Positions 8,273-17,829 are shown, counted from the first letter of the stretch. The stretch is DNA of 64,000 bases from Acinetobacter chengduensis (GCF_003664645.1 NZ_RCHC01000015.1:26795-90794); one strand, 5' to 3'. Translations and numbers: made by a program. The notes: a model not told the origin generated them from the letters alone.

Positions 8273-9698
8273 TATTGAGCAGTTATGTAATGGGTGTGAA
8301 AAATCAGTTACCCAACTAAAAAAAAGATATAAAGGGAAAAAATATTGCTCAACTTGTTATGCTCGAATTTTTAAAAAATGTCTTTGCCCAAAATGTGGGT
8401 TATCTGCTCGATTACCTAAAAATGATGATCAAGCGATCTGTAATGAATGTATTAAAAAACAACCTTGTATAAGATGCAATCAAGTTAACAGACCGATAGG
8501 AACGCTTACAGAGTATGGGGTCGTTTGTAATAGTTGTTCTGTTTATTTTAGAGAGGTTGAACGATGTGAGCGATGCAATGTTCAATCGCAAAAATTAACG
8601 AAAATATCACGCTTTAATGATGACCTCAGAGTTTGTCCGAAATGTTCAACAAGGGATTATGAAACATGTCCTTCATGTCATAAATATCGCTTGTTAGAGT
8701 TAGATGAAAAAGGAAATAAAGTTTGTAAAAAATGTATAACTCAACCGAATAAACCTTGTATTGAATGTAAAACGATGATCTCAGCAGGATGCGGTGATCT
8801 ATGTGATGATTGCTACTGGATTAAAAATCTATGGTCAAAGTTCCATCAAAATATTTATTTGTTCGAGTCATCTTTTTTAAAAAAACAATATGAAAACTAC
8901 GTGCTTTGGTTGGTCGATTTAGTTGGAGCACATCAAGCAGCTTTGTATTTGAATAAACATACTCATTTTTTTATTAAAACAGAAATGTTATGGGAGAGTA
9001 ATATTCCTGATGCAGACCAATTATTGTTGACTTTACGGACGAGTGGACTTAGAAAGTTTGAATTAGTAACACAGTGGCTCGATCAAATGCATGGGGTAAA
9101 AATCTCAACTATAAATAAAAATGAATGTTCTGAGATAGATCAAGCCAATAAGTTGATTGATCAGTTACCGCAGCCCTCATTGGCTTTTGATGTTGTATTT
9201 GCTTATAAGCAAAAGCTCGATGAAAAAATGCATCAAGGAAAAACATCTGCTCGATCTGTAAGGCTTGCAATGAAGCCTGCTGTTGCATTGATGTTATCTA
9301 TTCAGGATAAGCAATTACTGCCAGATTTGGCAAAAGTAAAAGCTTATTTAAATGAGTATTCAGGTCAGGCTGCTGCATTAACAGGGTTTATTAATTTCTT
9401 AAACGATCAATATGATACGGATATTGATTATATTTCCTTAAAGCATTCTAACTTCATAAAAGAAGCAAGTAAGCGGAAATTGGAAAAAGAATTGATCTCG
9501 ATGCTCAGCCCAAATACTGATTTCAATGTCATGGTATGGGTGAAAAATGGCTTACAACTATTCCATGAGATGAGTTATCAGGATTCATTGAAGATCAAGT
9601 TGGAAATGATCGTTGAAATAAAAGATGGCTATAATGTTTTGTACAATAACCAAAATTATTGGTTGCCTAAGAACATTGATCCATCTTTTAAAAAGTAA
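8259..9698 (+). CDS. tnsF: TnsF-type comM target selector (TniE), zinc-ribbon plus degenerate recombinase
   Basis: The 479-aa protein starts at TTG 8259, which has GGAG eight bases upstream. Residues 10-185 contain twelve CxxC motifs (pairs at 10/13, 30/33, 43/46, 61/64, 70/73, 90/93, 103/106, 126/129, 137/140, 156/159, 167/170, 182/185), enough for about six zinc ribbons. Residues about 290-479 are helical and resemble a tyrosine-recombinase core-binding domain (AALTGFINFLNDQYD). No Arg-His-Arg-Tyr catalytic set can be made out. This matches published TnsF of Tn6022-like elements, an inactivated tyrosine recombinase that directs insertion into comM. Assignment rests on position, architecture and the actual insertion site; no database comparison was made. 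Confidence 0.8.
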   Translation: MAEINIEQLCNGCEKSVTQLKKRYKGKKYCSTCYARIFKKCLCPKCGLSARLPKNDDQAICNECIKKQPCIRCNQVNRPIGTLTEYGVVCNSCSVYFREVERCERCNVQSQKLTKISRFNDDLRVCPKCSTRDYETCPSCHKYRLLELDEKGNKVCKKCITQPNKPCIECKTMISAGCGDLCDDCYWIKNLWSKFHQNIYLFESSFLKKQYENYVLWLVDLVGAHQAALYLNKHTHFFIKTEMLWESNIPDADQLLLTLRTSGLRKFELVTQWLDQMHGVKISTINKNECSEIDQANKLIDQLPQPSLAFDVVFAYKQKLDEKMHQGKTSARSVRLAMKPAVALMLSIQDKQLLPDLAKVKAYLNEYSGQAAALTGFINFLNDQYDTDIDYISLKHSNFIKEASKRKLEKELISMLSPNTDFNVMVWVKNGLQLFHEMSYQDSLKIKLEMIVEIKDGYNVLYNNQNYWLPKNIDPSFKK

Positions 9699-9769
9699 GT
9701 CTAAAGTTTCAATACTTCGATATATAATTTAGTTTAATATTTTGATAATTCATTAATTAAGAGAAAAAA

Positions 9770-11026
9770 ATGGGCTTAAAGGATTTGCTTGGTCTGAAAG
9801 AAAGTGATGAAAAAAAACTACGTGAAGGATTAGCACAACTTAGGGCTTTAAATGATCATTTATCATCCATGTATTCTTTGAGGTCTGACTTAAGAGATTT
9901 AACAGATAATCGGCATACTGTTAGTTCACTTTTACAAGGTGAATTAGATAAGATTAAAGCTCACCAACAAAGTTTAATTAATAAAACGAATGAGTTATCT
10001 CAACTAAAAGCCAAATTAGATGAGTCTCTAATTGCTATTGAAAAAATTCAATCTGTTTTAGCTAATGATGAAAATGGTAGTTCTATTTATTCTCGTATAT
10101 TAGAAGTAACCAATGAAGATAATCTAGATATTTTGGAAGTTGAGTCCGAAAAAATTCACACAGCTTATAGTCAATTATTTGATCGAAATGGTGAGGATAC
10201 TTCTAAAGTTGATCGAGTAAATTATGTAATTGATAAAATTTTAGATCAATATGACAAATTGTTTGATGAACTAAATGATAATGGTGAAACGAAAGTTAAA
10301 GAATACGAAAGAAAAATTAATGAGTTAGTTGCATACTATGACGATTTATTTATTTCTGATGATCCTGATAATAAAAGTAAAAATGAGCAGATAAATTTTC
10401 AGTTATCGAGAGTCCAAAATTTTTATGACAAAATTTATGGTAATGAAGAAAAAAACATTACTGCATTAAGTGAAGATTTGGATAAAAGGTTAGAAAATTT
10501 AAAAAATGTTGAGGAGCGAGCAAAATCAGTTATTGGATTATCAAGTGAAGCAGGGCTTGCAGGTGGTTTTGTTGTAAAAGGACAAGAAGCCAAAAAAGGA
10601 CAATTCATCAGTATTATTGTATTTGTATTAGTTGTATTAGCAATTTTTGGATTTAATTTTTATTTGTTTGATAAATCAGATTTTTTGAATATGAAGTGGG
10701 ATACATTCTTATTCAAATTATTGATCAACGCACCTTTGATTTGGATTGCAACAATTGCGAATATAAATTTAAATCGTTTTTCTAAATTAGAGCAAGAATA
10801 TTCTCATAAAGAAGCATTGGCTAAATCTTATGAACGGTACAAAACAGAAATTCAAGAGCTTGAAAAGTTAGGAGTTACTGGTTCAGAGGAGCTTAAATTA
10901 AAACTTTTAGAAATCAATCTTGAAGCATTTAAAGTTAACCCTGCGGAACATTCTGATAAAGCTAAGCCTGATTTCTCTATATGGGATTTGATTCAGAAGA
11001 AAAAAGATGAGAAACCTAGTGAGTAA
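9770..11026 (+). CDS. Membrane-anchored coiled-coil protein with four tandem ~29-aa repeats, function unknown
   Basis: This 418-aa protein is mostly helical. Residues 15-100 are a Leu/Lys/Glu coiled coil. Residues 133-247 are four tandem units of 28-29 residues, each beginning with a Tyr-x-x-[LI]-[FY] motif (YSQLF 133, YDKLF 161, YDDLF 190, YDKIY 219). Two membrane segments follow (about 279-300 and 312-332), then a charged tail (EQEYSHKEALAKSYERYK) to residue 418. It lies just after tnsF on the same strand, 71 bp away, in the usual cargo slot. A defence or membrane-stress role is possible from location only. No enzyme motif is seen and I do not recognise the family. Confidence 0.7.
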   Translation: MGLKDLLGLKESDEKKLREGLAQLRALNDHLSSMYSLRSDLRDLTDNRHTVSSLLQGELDKIKAHQQSLINKTNELSQLKAKLDESLIAIEKIQSVLANDENGSSIYSRILEVTNEDNLDILEVESEKIHTAYSQLFDRNGEDTSKVDRVNYVIDKILDQYDKLFDELNDNGETKVKEYERKINELVAYYDDLFISDDPDNKSKNEQINFQLSRVQNFYDKIYGNEEKNITALSEDLDKRLENLKNVEERAKSVIGLSSEAGLAGGFVVKGQEAKKGQFISIIVFVLVVLAIFGFNFYLFDKSDFLNMKWDTFLFKLLINAPLIWIATIANINLNRFSKLEQEYSHKEALAKSYERYKTEIQELEKLGVTGSEELKLKLLEINLEAFKVNPAEHSDKAKPDFSIWDLIQKKKDEKPSE

Positions 11027-11102
11027 TTGAAGCTCAGGTACATTTTTCTCAATGTATTGGGTAAGCAGAAGTAGAATTCAGTTATTCTGAAATTTACAAT
11101 TC

Positions 11103-11113
11103 AAACTGTTAAA
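11103..11113 (+). repeat. 11-base repeat shared with the adeA operator region
   Basis: AAACTGTTAAA occurs here, 37 bp before adeR, and again at 19079-19089, directly next to the AdeR-type box upstream of adeA. It may be a remnant of the ancestral adeR-adeA spacer, but it is short enough to be chance. Confidence 0.3.
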
Positions 11114-11149
11114 CTATTTACTTACCAAGATTTTATCCGAATAACTTGT

Positions 11150-11878
11150 ATGTATCAGAACTTACAACATAGCTTTGAAAATAGCGTAATTCTCGTTGTA
11201 GAAGATGATTATGATATTGGTGACATTCTTGAAAAATACATAAAAAATGAAAACATGAAGGTCATCCGTGCATTGGATGGACAACAAGCTTTAGAGTGCT
11301 TAAAAGCCAACTCTATAGACCTGATTCTCCTTGATATTAAATTACCCAAACTAAATGGCTGGGAAATTCTACAAATCATCCGTCAAACAAGTCATTTACC
11401 TGTCATTATGCTGACTGCCTTAGATGATCAAGTGAATAAGATCATGGGGCTAAAAATGGGTGCTGATGATTTTATTATTAAACCATTTAACCCAAATGAA
11501 GTGATTGCGCGAATACAAGCCGTACTTAGACGAAGTACAAGCCAAAATACGGAAATAACTAATATTATTCGTTATAAAAATATTGAAATTAATCCAGATC
11601 ATCATCAAGTTTACATTTCAAATGGTCAAAGAAATCAGCTGCTCAACCTTACGTTAACTGAGTATAAGATACTGGTTTTGATGGCAAAAACACCAAATAA
11701 AGTCTTTACACGCAATGAATTGATCCAAAACTGTATGCCTGAAAGTGATGCTTTAGATCGCACTGTAGATAGCCATATCAGCAAATTACGCAAAAAACTT
11801 GAAGAAAATTATGTAAATGGTTTATTAATCAATGTCCGTGGCGTGGGGTATCGCTTAGATCAAAATCATGAAATTTAA
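11150..11878 (+). CDS. adeR: AdeR-type OmpR-family response regulator
   Basis: This 242-aa regulator of RND efflux closely resembles A. baumannii AdeR as remembered. The receiver domain (about 12-130) shows VILVVEDDYDIGDI (Asp19/Asp20), phosphoacceptor Asp62 in LLDIKLPKLNGWE, the switch Thr in MLTALD, and a conserved Lys in FIIKPFNPNEVIARIQAVLRR. The winged-helix effector domain (about 145-240) ends with the turn INVRGVGYRLD. It overlaps adeS by 11 bases. In A. baumannii it sits divergent from adeA across a shared operator; here it reads towards adeB and its presumed operator is about 8 kb away at 19057-19078. Confidence 0.93.
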   Translation: MYQNLQHSFENSVILVVEDDYDIGDILEKYIKNENMKVIRALDGQQALECLKANSIDLILLDIKLPKLNGWEILQIIRQTSHLPVIMLTALDDQVNKIMGLKMGADDFIIKPFNPNEVIARIQAVLRRSTSQNTEITNIIRYKNIEINPDHHQVYISNGQRNQLLNLTLTEYKILVLMAKTPNKVFTRNELIQNCMPESDALDRTVDSHISKLRKKLEENYVNGLLINVRGVGYRLDQNHEI

Positions 11879-12983
11879 CTTTTTTAAAAATTCAGTTGGA
11901 ATTAACTTCCAGTTTATTATCATGATGAGCCTACTCAATTTAGGCATTACGCTGTTATCTTTCATGATTGGCTATTTTGTTTATAGCTGGGCGATAAAAA
12001 TAGGTTTTCTAAATACGCAAGTTATTAATTCAAATGAATTTTCAGTTACCTCTGTTGACTTTATCTGGCTGTTTTTAGTGCTATTAACAGGCTTTTTTCT
12101 TTCTACTATCCTCGCCTTTAAATATGGAAAACGCTATACACAGCCAATTAGTGATTTAGCAGATGTTATTCAACAAATTCAACAAGGTAATTTAGCACTC
12201 AGAATTAAACAGCCACATCATGATATTCCACATGAAATCAAGTCCCTTATTGAGAACTTCAATGAAATGTCAAACCAACTTGAAGTATCAGTTAAGAATT
12301 CAACTGTTTGGAATGCTGCAATTGCACATGAATTACGAACACCTGTGACAATATTACAAGGTCGCTTGCAAGGTATTGTCGATGGTATATTTATTGCCGA
12401 TCAAGCTTTACACCTAAGCTTATTGAACCAAGTCGAAGGCTTATCTTACCTTGTGGAAGATTTACGGACACTGACACTTATTGAAAATAAACAATTACGT
12501 TTAGAACTAGAAAAGACCAATTTAAAAGATAGTATTGAAAAATGTCTGCAGATGTTTAATGAACGGTTTCAGGTTAAAGGTTTAACTATTATTTTAAATT
12601 TGACGGATAAATTGGTTTGCGTTGATATAAGAAGGATGGAACAAGTCTTTATTGCATTATTTTCTAATTTTCTAAGATATTCGAATGCTGGACAAATCAA
12701 TATTACAACGATGGCCACAGCAGAACATTGGCTATTAATGTTTGAAGATGAAGGTCCTGGTATTGATGAATCGCATCTTGCACATCTGTTCAAGCCATTC
12801 TATCGTCTGGAAGACTCTAGATCACGTCTAGATGGCGGTACTGGATTAGGCTTGGCAGTGATTGATGCAATTATTGAAGCACACCAAGGTCATATTTATT
12901 ATTCTAAATCCAAAAACTTAGGTGGCAGCTGTTTTACTATTCAACTAAATCGTATAAATCGTAAGACATCAACTCATTTATAA
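11868..12983 (+). CDS. adeS: AdeS-type sensor histidine kinase
   Basis: This 371-aa inner-membrane kinase is the partner of AdeR. TM1 (about 17-40) and TM2 (about 66-88) enclose a short periplasmic loop, followed by a HAMP segment (about 90-142). The H box is AIAHELRTP with His154, the N region lies near FSNFLRYSNAG, and the G boxes are EDEGPGID and GGTGLGLAV. In A. baumannii, substitutions in the HAMP, H-box or adjacent regions of AdeS raise AdeABC expression; whether this allele is wild type cannot be judged. It converges with the MFS gene across a large inverted repeat. Confidence 0.93.
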   Translation: MKFNFFKNSVGINFQFIIMMSLLNLGITLLSFMIGYFVYSWAIKIGFLNTQVINSNEFSVTSVDFIWLFLVLLTGFFLSTILAFKYGKRYTQPISDLADVIQQIQQGNLALRIKQPHHDIPHEIKSLIENFNEMSNQLEVSVKNSTVWNAAIAHELRTPVTILQGRLQGIVDGIFIADQALHLSLLNQVEGLSYLVEDLRTLTLIENKQLRLELEKTNLKDSIEKCLQMFNERFQVKGLTIILNLTDKLVCVDIRRMEQVFIALFSNFLRYSNAGQINITTMATAEHWLLMFEDEGPGIDESHLAHLFKPFYRLEDSRSRLDGGTGLGLAVIDAIIEAHQGHIYYSKSKNLGGSCFTIQLNRINRKTSTHL

Positions 12984-12986
12984 TGT

Positions 12987-13054
12987 GTTAAGTTCAGATC
13001 AATACGGCTTCATTTAAACCATAAATTTAAGATAAATTGATGTCTGAACTTAAC
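12987..13054. terminator. Inverted repeat between convergent adeS and MFS genes
   Basis: Perfect 12-base arms GTTAAGTTCAGA (12987-12998) and TCTGAACTTAAC (13043-13054) are separated by 44 bases. TCAA/TTGA next to the arms could extend the pairing past a bulge. It lies exactly between two converging genes, which suits a bidirectional stop. There is no strong T tract, so a different structural role is possible. Confidence 0.5.
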
Positions 13055-13086
13055 CATTCTGTTTGATGATCCTCAAATAAATTTCA

Positions 13087-14601
13087 TTACAATGAATTCT
13101 CATCTCGATATTTCGCTAGCATAAAAAATACCACAATGGAGAGTATGCCGATGATAATCCCTGCTGTTAATAATAAATTAACATGAGCTGAACTGAAGGC
13201 AATTTTACCTGCGTTAATCAATGCTGTACCTTGTTCAACGGGTAACTGGCTCGCCACTAAATAGGTATCACCAATCGATAGTCTGGCTTTTTCTGCTAAA
13301 ACAGCAGTTAAATCTGACGGCACTTGAAGATGACTGCCAAATATATAGGCCATGAAAACACCAAATAAAGTAATACCTAGTCCTGTACCCAGTTCATAAC
13401 CTGTACTTTCAAGTGAACCTGCCGCACCGCCCTTTTCTGCAGGTACTGAGCCCATGATCGCAATGGATGAAGCTGTTAAACCGATACTTAGAGTGAGTCC
13501 AATTGAAGCTAAAATAAAGGGAACAATAATTCCCGGATGATGAAAATCTGAATAACTCAAACTGATCAACGCAATTGCTGCCAATATTAATGAAAATGTT
13601 GCAACTAGACGCAGTCCGAATTTATTAGATAAAAATCCAGCAATAGGCCCACCAATAGCAGCAGCAACCATAATCGGAACCATAAAAAGACCAGCTTGTA
13701 GTGGTGTTAAACGAATGACATATTGCAGCTCCATCGCTAAGGTTAATTCCACACCTGCCAAAGCGCCTGCAGCAACCATTGCCATAATAATGCCTGCTAA
13801 AATAGCAGGGCGTGAAAATAGTGAAAGATCTAGCATCGGTTGAGGAGAATTCAGCTGTTTGCGTACAAATATGGTTAATAATCCAATAGAAAAAATGACT
13901 AAAGGAAGGACAATTAACAACGACTGTTTACCGCCTAAGCCTGCTTTGAGCGCATATACAAATGAAACCAAACCGAAAATTAGCAATAGCGCCTGACCAA
14001 ATGCCCAATGTCCAGAGGTTACAGCTTCATTTTTGGATAATAAGAAATAGCACATTGGGGCGACAACTAACATGATTGGGACATTAATGAGGAAAACTGA
14101 ACCCCACCAGAAATATTCTAACAATCCACCACCAATGAGCGGTCCAATGGCGGCACCGGCTGATCCGATTGTGCCCCAAATACCCAGCGCAATGGCACGT
14201 TCGCGACTGTCTTCGAAGGTTCTGCGAATAATACCCAATACACAGGGCATAATCATGGCACCGCCTAATGCTAATAAAGCACGTGCGGCAATCAGCATAG
14301 AAGCCGTTTGGGAAAATGCCGCAAGGACTGAGGCAATTCCAAATATAACCAAGCCAATCAGCAGAATCTTACGATTGCCGACACGATCAGCCAAAGTTCC
14401 CATCGGAACTAAAAGTCCAGCCATAAGTAATGGATAAATATCAATAATCCATAAGACTTGGTTGCTTGAGGCACTCAATGATTGGGTTAATGATGGAACC
14501 GCAACATGCAGTACAGTCATATCAATCACAATCGGCAGAAATGCAAGCACGACAGCGAGCAATATCCACCAGCGTTTCGGATCAAGATTCGTAGCTTTCA
14601 T
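13087..14601 (-). CDS. SmvA/AmvA-type 14-TM MFS drug:H+ antiporter
   Basis: This 504-aa DHA2-family exporter starts at the ATG at 14601 (AGG upstream) rather than the TTG at 14607. Fourteen hydrophobic segments are visible. The N-terminus has the family motif FLPIVIDMTVLHVAVPSL, the loop motif A region is MGTLADRVGNRKILL, and motif C is IGSAGAAIGPLIGG. It looks like Salmonella SmvA and Acinetobacter AmvA, which export quaternary ammonium compounds, chlorhexidine and dyes; the substrate here is inferred. It lies 126 bp downstream of adeB on the same strand, in the place where adeC would be, and may be co-transcribed with adeAB. Confidence 0.88.
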   Translation of the reverse strand: MKATNLDPKRWWILLAVVLAFLPIVIDMTVLHVAVPSLTQSLSASSNQVLWIIDIYPLLMAGLLVPMGTLADRVGNRKILLIGLVIFGIASVLAAFSQTASMLIAARALLALGGAMIMPCVLGIIRRTFEDSRERAIALGIWGTIGSAGAAIGPLIGGGLLEYFWWGSVFLINVPIMLVVAPMCYFLLSKNEAVTSGHWAFGQALLLIFGLVSFVYALKAGLGGKQSLLIVLPLVIFSIGLLTIFVRKQLNSPQPMLDLSLFSRPAILAGIIMAMVAAGALAGVELTLAMELQYVIRLTPLQAGLFMVPIMVAAAIGGPIAGFLSNKFGLRLVATFSLILAAIALISLSYSDFHHPGIIVPFILASIGLTLSIGLTASSIAIMGSVPAEKGGAAGSLESTGYELGTGLGITLFGVFMAYIFGSHLQVPSDLTAVLAEKARLSIGDTYLVASQLPVEQGTALINAGKIAFSSAHVNLLLTAGIIIGILSIVVFFMLAKYRDENSL

Positions 14602-14666
14602 GATCAAACCTATATTGATGGTTTATTAAATCAATTCTGAAATAAAGATGTAAATGAAAGATTTGT

Positions 14667-14691
14667 TGTGGGCTAAACTCGTTAACCCACA
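14667..14691. repeat. Hairpin between adeB and the MFS gene
   Basis: Arms TGTGGGCTAA and TTAACCCACA (one mismatch) flank a 5-base loop. On the minus strand, after adeB, no T tract follows, so it is more likely an mRNA stability or attenuation element than a full terminator. Confidence 0.45.
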
Positions 14692-14727
14692 GCTTTTATA
14701 TTTAGCTTTTATTCTCAGTTTTGATGC

Positions 14728-17700
14728 TTAATGTGCCGCTTTACGTTTCGAGAATTTCTCAACCATGCTCATGACGACAATAAAGAAAATCGGTACAAAA
14801 ATAACAGCTAGAATTGTTGCGCTGATCATGCCGCCAAAGACGCCTGTACCAATCGCTTTTTGAGTTTCAGAACTAGCGCCACTGGCAATGACTAAAGGAA
14901 TAACGCCACAGGTAAATGCCAAAGATGTCATTAGGATTGGACGTAAGCGCAATTTAGCGGCTGCAACGGTTGCCTCCACTAAACCCATTCCTTCTTCTCT
15001 TAATGCTTTTGCAAACTCAACAATCAAAATGGCATTCTTTGCAGATAGACCAATAATCGTGATCATGCCGACCTTAAAGAAAATATCATTTGGCATACCA
15101 CGTAACATTACTGCTAAAAAGGCGCCAATCAACCCTAGAGGGACAACTAGCATCACAGAGAATGGAATTGACCAGCTTTCATAAAGTGCTGCCAAGACAA
15201 GGAAAACGACTAACATCGACAACAGTAATAAAAACAAGGTTTGTGATTCCGACTGTTTTTCTTCTAGAGAAATCCCAGTCCACTCATAACCCACACCTTT
15301 CGGAAGCTGTTTAATCAAATTTTCCATCTCAGTCATGGCTTGTCCTGAAGATACACCTGCTGCTGGACTGCCAGAAATACTCAATGATGGACGACCGTTG
15401 TAACGATTGTATTGTTGTGGTGAATGTTGCCAAATGGGTGTAATTATTTCAGACATTGAAACCAATTTACCGCTTTGACTGTTCACTTTAATCTGAAGAA
15501 TATCTTCAATACTCATGCGTGATTTGGAATCAAGCTGCACTATGACTTGCTGCATGCGGTCTTGATTTGGAAAGTCATTGATGTACATCGAACCCATTGA
15601 GGTTGAAATAATATCGGTCACATCACTGAAATTAACACCTAATGCCTGCAATTTATCTCTATCAATTTTAAGCTGTACAGAACTGCCATCTGGCAAACCT
15701 TCAGGATAGACCTCCGCCACGATTTTACTTTGTGCTGCTAATGCTAAAAGCTGATCTTGCGCTTCTCTTAAAGCAGGCATGCCAATATTGCCACGATCTA
15801 ATAATCTCAGTGAAAAACCAGATGAGTTACCTAATTCATCAATGGCTGGTGGTAACACAGACATGGTTTGACCTTCTGAACTTTCAGCCATCGCTATATT
15901 TGCATTATTCACGACTTCTTGTGCCGTAATAGTACGCTCTTCGAATGGCAATAGATTAGTAAAATACATCGCTGTATTCTGACCAGAACCACTAAAACCA
16001 AAACCTAAGACTGCCATATTGTCTTTAATACCCGTTTCTTGGTCTAAATGATTTTGAAACTCAGCAACGACTTTACGGGTACGTTCTTGAGTTGCATCCG
16101 CAGGAAGCTGAATTGAAGTCATAAACCACCCCTGATCTTCTTCTGGCATAAACGCAGTCGGAACGTGTTTAAAACTAAAAATCAGCACAATGACAATGCC
16201 TAAGAAACATAACATTGCGAGGGTTTTATGTTTAATTACTTTAAATAAACTACGTTCGTAGCGATTGTTCAGCTTCTCAAAACTGCGATCAAACCATGCA
16301 AAAACACCTTTTTTCTGATGGTCTTGATCAATCGGTTTTAACATTGTTGCACATAACGCAGGGGTTAATGTCAATGCAAGGAAAGCTGAGAATAAAATGG
16401 AAACTGACATGGTAATGGTGAATTGGCGATAGATAATCCCCACCGAGCCTGACGCCAATGCCATCGGCAAGAATACAGCGGCTAACACTAAGGTAATACC
16501 AATAATCGGATTGGTAATTTCCTTCATGGCTTTAGATGTGGCTTCAACTGGAGATAAACTTTCTGTCGCCATAATTCGTTCAACATTCTCAATGACCACA
16601 ATCGCATCATCGACAATAATCCCAATCGCAAGCACCATGCCGAACATGGTCAGCACATTAATCGAAAAACCTGCAAGTAGCATGACTGAAAATGTGCCAA
16701 GCAATGCAATCGGTGCAACGATCGCTGGAATTAAGGTGTATCGAACATTATGTAAGAAAATAAACATGACAATAAAAACTAAAGCCATAGCTTCAAGCAA
16801 TGTCATGATTACTTTTTCAATCGAAACTTTTACAAAAGGTGCAGTGTCGTAAGGTATAGAGAATTTCATACCATCAGGCAATGCTAGACTTAATTGTTCA
16901 ATTTTTGCTTTTACACCCTCTGCAGTCTTAACAGCATTGGCACCAGGACTCATTTGTATCGCCACAGCTGTAGAGGCTTTACCATTTTCTAAAATCGCAA
17001 AGTTATACATTTGCGCACCAATTTCGACACGAGCAACATCCGATAATCGAACAATGGCACCATTTTGTTGAGCACGTAAACTAATGTTCTTGAATTGCTC
17101 TACAGTTTCTAATTGACCTTGAGCAGTCAAAGGAATGGTGATTTGTTGCCCCTTCAACGCAGGAACATCACCAATACGACCCGGTGATATCGGCAAGTTT
17201 TGGTTTTGGATGGCTGTATTCACATCTTGAATACTCAATCCATAAGAGACCAAGCGGTCTGGATCGACCCAAATTCGCATGGCTTTCTCAGCACCAAAGT
17301 TTTGGACTTTACCAACACCTTCGACCCGTTTTAATTCTTCAATTACATAGCGAGTCATATAGTCACTGACATCAATTTCACTATATTTGCCATTTGGTGA
17401 ACTCAACCCCACCATCATTAAAAAACCAGATGATGCAGCATCAACCATCAGCCCCTGTTGTCGAACTGTTTGGGGTAGGCGCGACTCAATGGCTTTAATT
17501 TTGTTTTGTACATCAACTTGTGCCAGTTCTACATCTGTGCCTGGTTTAAAGGTTGCGGTGATTGTTGCTGTTCCAGAACTATCCGAACTTGAACTGTAAT
17601 ACAGTAAGTTCTTGACACCTGACATTTCCCGCTCAATCAATGTCACAACACTATCATTCAGTGTCTTTGGGGTAGCACCTGGATAGATTGCAGTAATACT

Positions 17701-17829
17701 GATCTGTGGTGGCGCAACACTCGGAAATCTTGCAATAGGTAACTTGGGAATACTGAGTACACCTAACAAAATAATAAATAAAGCGATCACCCATGCAAAA
17801 ACAGGACGCTTAATGAAAAATTGAGACAT
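14728..17829 (-). CDS. adeB: AdeB-type RND multidrug efflux transporter
   Basis: This 1033-aa inner-membrane proton/drug antiporter is taken from the ATG at 17829; a longer in-frame reading to 17871 only runs into adeA. It has the RND start MSQFFIKRPVFAWVIALFII, the periplasmic porter and docking domains, and TM4 with GIIVDDAIVVIENV (proton-relay Asp pair at about 406-407). Near the end is GLSAKNAILIVEFAK, with the relay Lys at about 930. Similarity to A. baumannii AdeB is high along the whole length (remembered, not aligned by tool). Its start overlaps the adeA stop by one base (TAATG). AdeB exports aminoglycosides, tigecycline and other drugs; the exact range of this version is unknown. Confidence 0.95.
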   Translation of the reverse strand: MSQFFIKRPVFAWVIALFIILLGVLSIPKLPIARFPSVAPPQISITAIYPGATPKTLNDSVVTLIEREMSGVKNLLYYSSSSDSSGTATITATFKPGTDVELAQVDVQNKIKAIESRLPQTVRQQGLMVDAASSGFLMMVGLSSPNGKYSEIDVSDYMTRYVIEELKRVEGVGKVQNFGAEKAMRIWVDPDRLVSYGLSIQDVNTAIQNQNLPISPGRIGDVPALKGQQITIPLTAQGQLETVEQFKNISLRAQQNGAIVRLSDVARVEIGAQMYNFAILENGKASTAVAIQMSPGANAVKTAEGVKAKIEQLSLALPDGMKFSIPYDTAPFVKVSIEKVIMTLLEAMALVFIVMFIFLHNVRYTLIPAIVAPIALLGTFSVMLLAGFSINVLTMFGMVLAIGIIVDDAIVVIENVERIMATESLSPVEATSKAMKEITNPIIGITLVLAAVFLPMALASGSVGIIYRQFTITMSVSILFSAFLALTLTPALCATMLKPIDQDHQKKGVFAWFDRSFEKLNNRYERSLFKVIKHKTLAMLCFLGIVIVLIFSFKHVPTAFMPEEDQGWFMTSIQLPADATQERTRKVVAEFQNHLDQETGIKDNMAVLGFGFSGSGQNTAMYFTNLLPFEERTITAQEVVNNANIAMAESSEGQTMSVLPPAIDELGNSSGFSLRLLDRGNIGMPALREAQDQLLALAAQSKIVAEVYPEGLPDGSSVQLKIDRDKLQALGVNFSDVTDIISTSMGSMYINDFPNQDRMQQVIVQLDSKSRMSIEDILQIKVNSQSGKLVSMSEIITPIWQHSPQQYNRYNGRPSLSISGSPAAGVSSGQAMTEMENLIKQLPKGVGYEWTGISLEEKQSESQTLFLLLLSMLVVFLVLAALYESWSIPFSVMLVVPLGLIGAFLAVMLRGMPNDIFFKVGMITIIGLSAKNAILIVEFAKALREEGMGLVEATVAAAKLRLRPILMTSLAFTCGVIPLVIASGASSETQKAIGTGVFGGMISATILAVIFVPIFFIVVMSMVEKFSKRKAAH

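Noticed and set aside
14072..14437. 121-aa plus-strand gene within the MFS transporter
   Set aside because: Shadow frame of a well-supported transporter; Pro/Ala-rich composition is typical of antisense to membrane helices.
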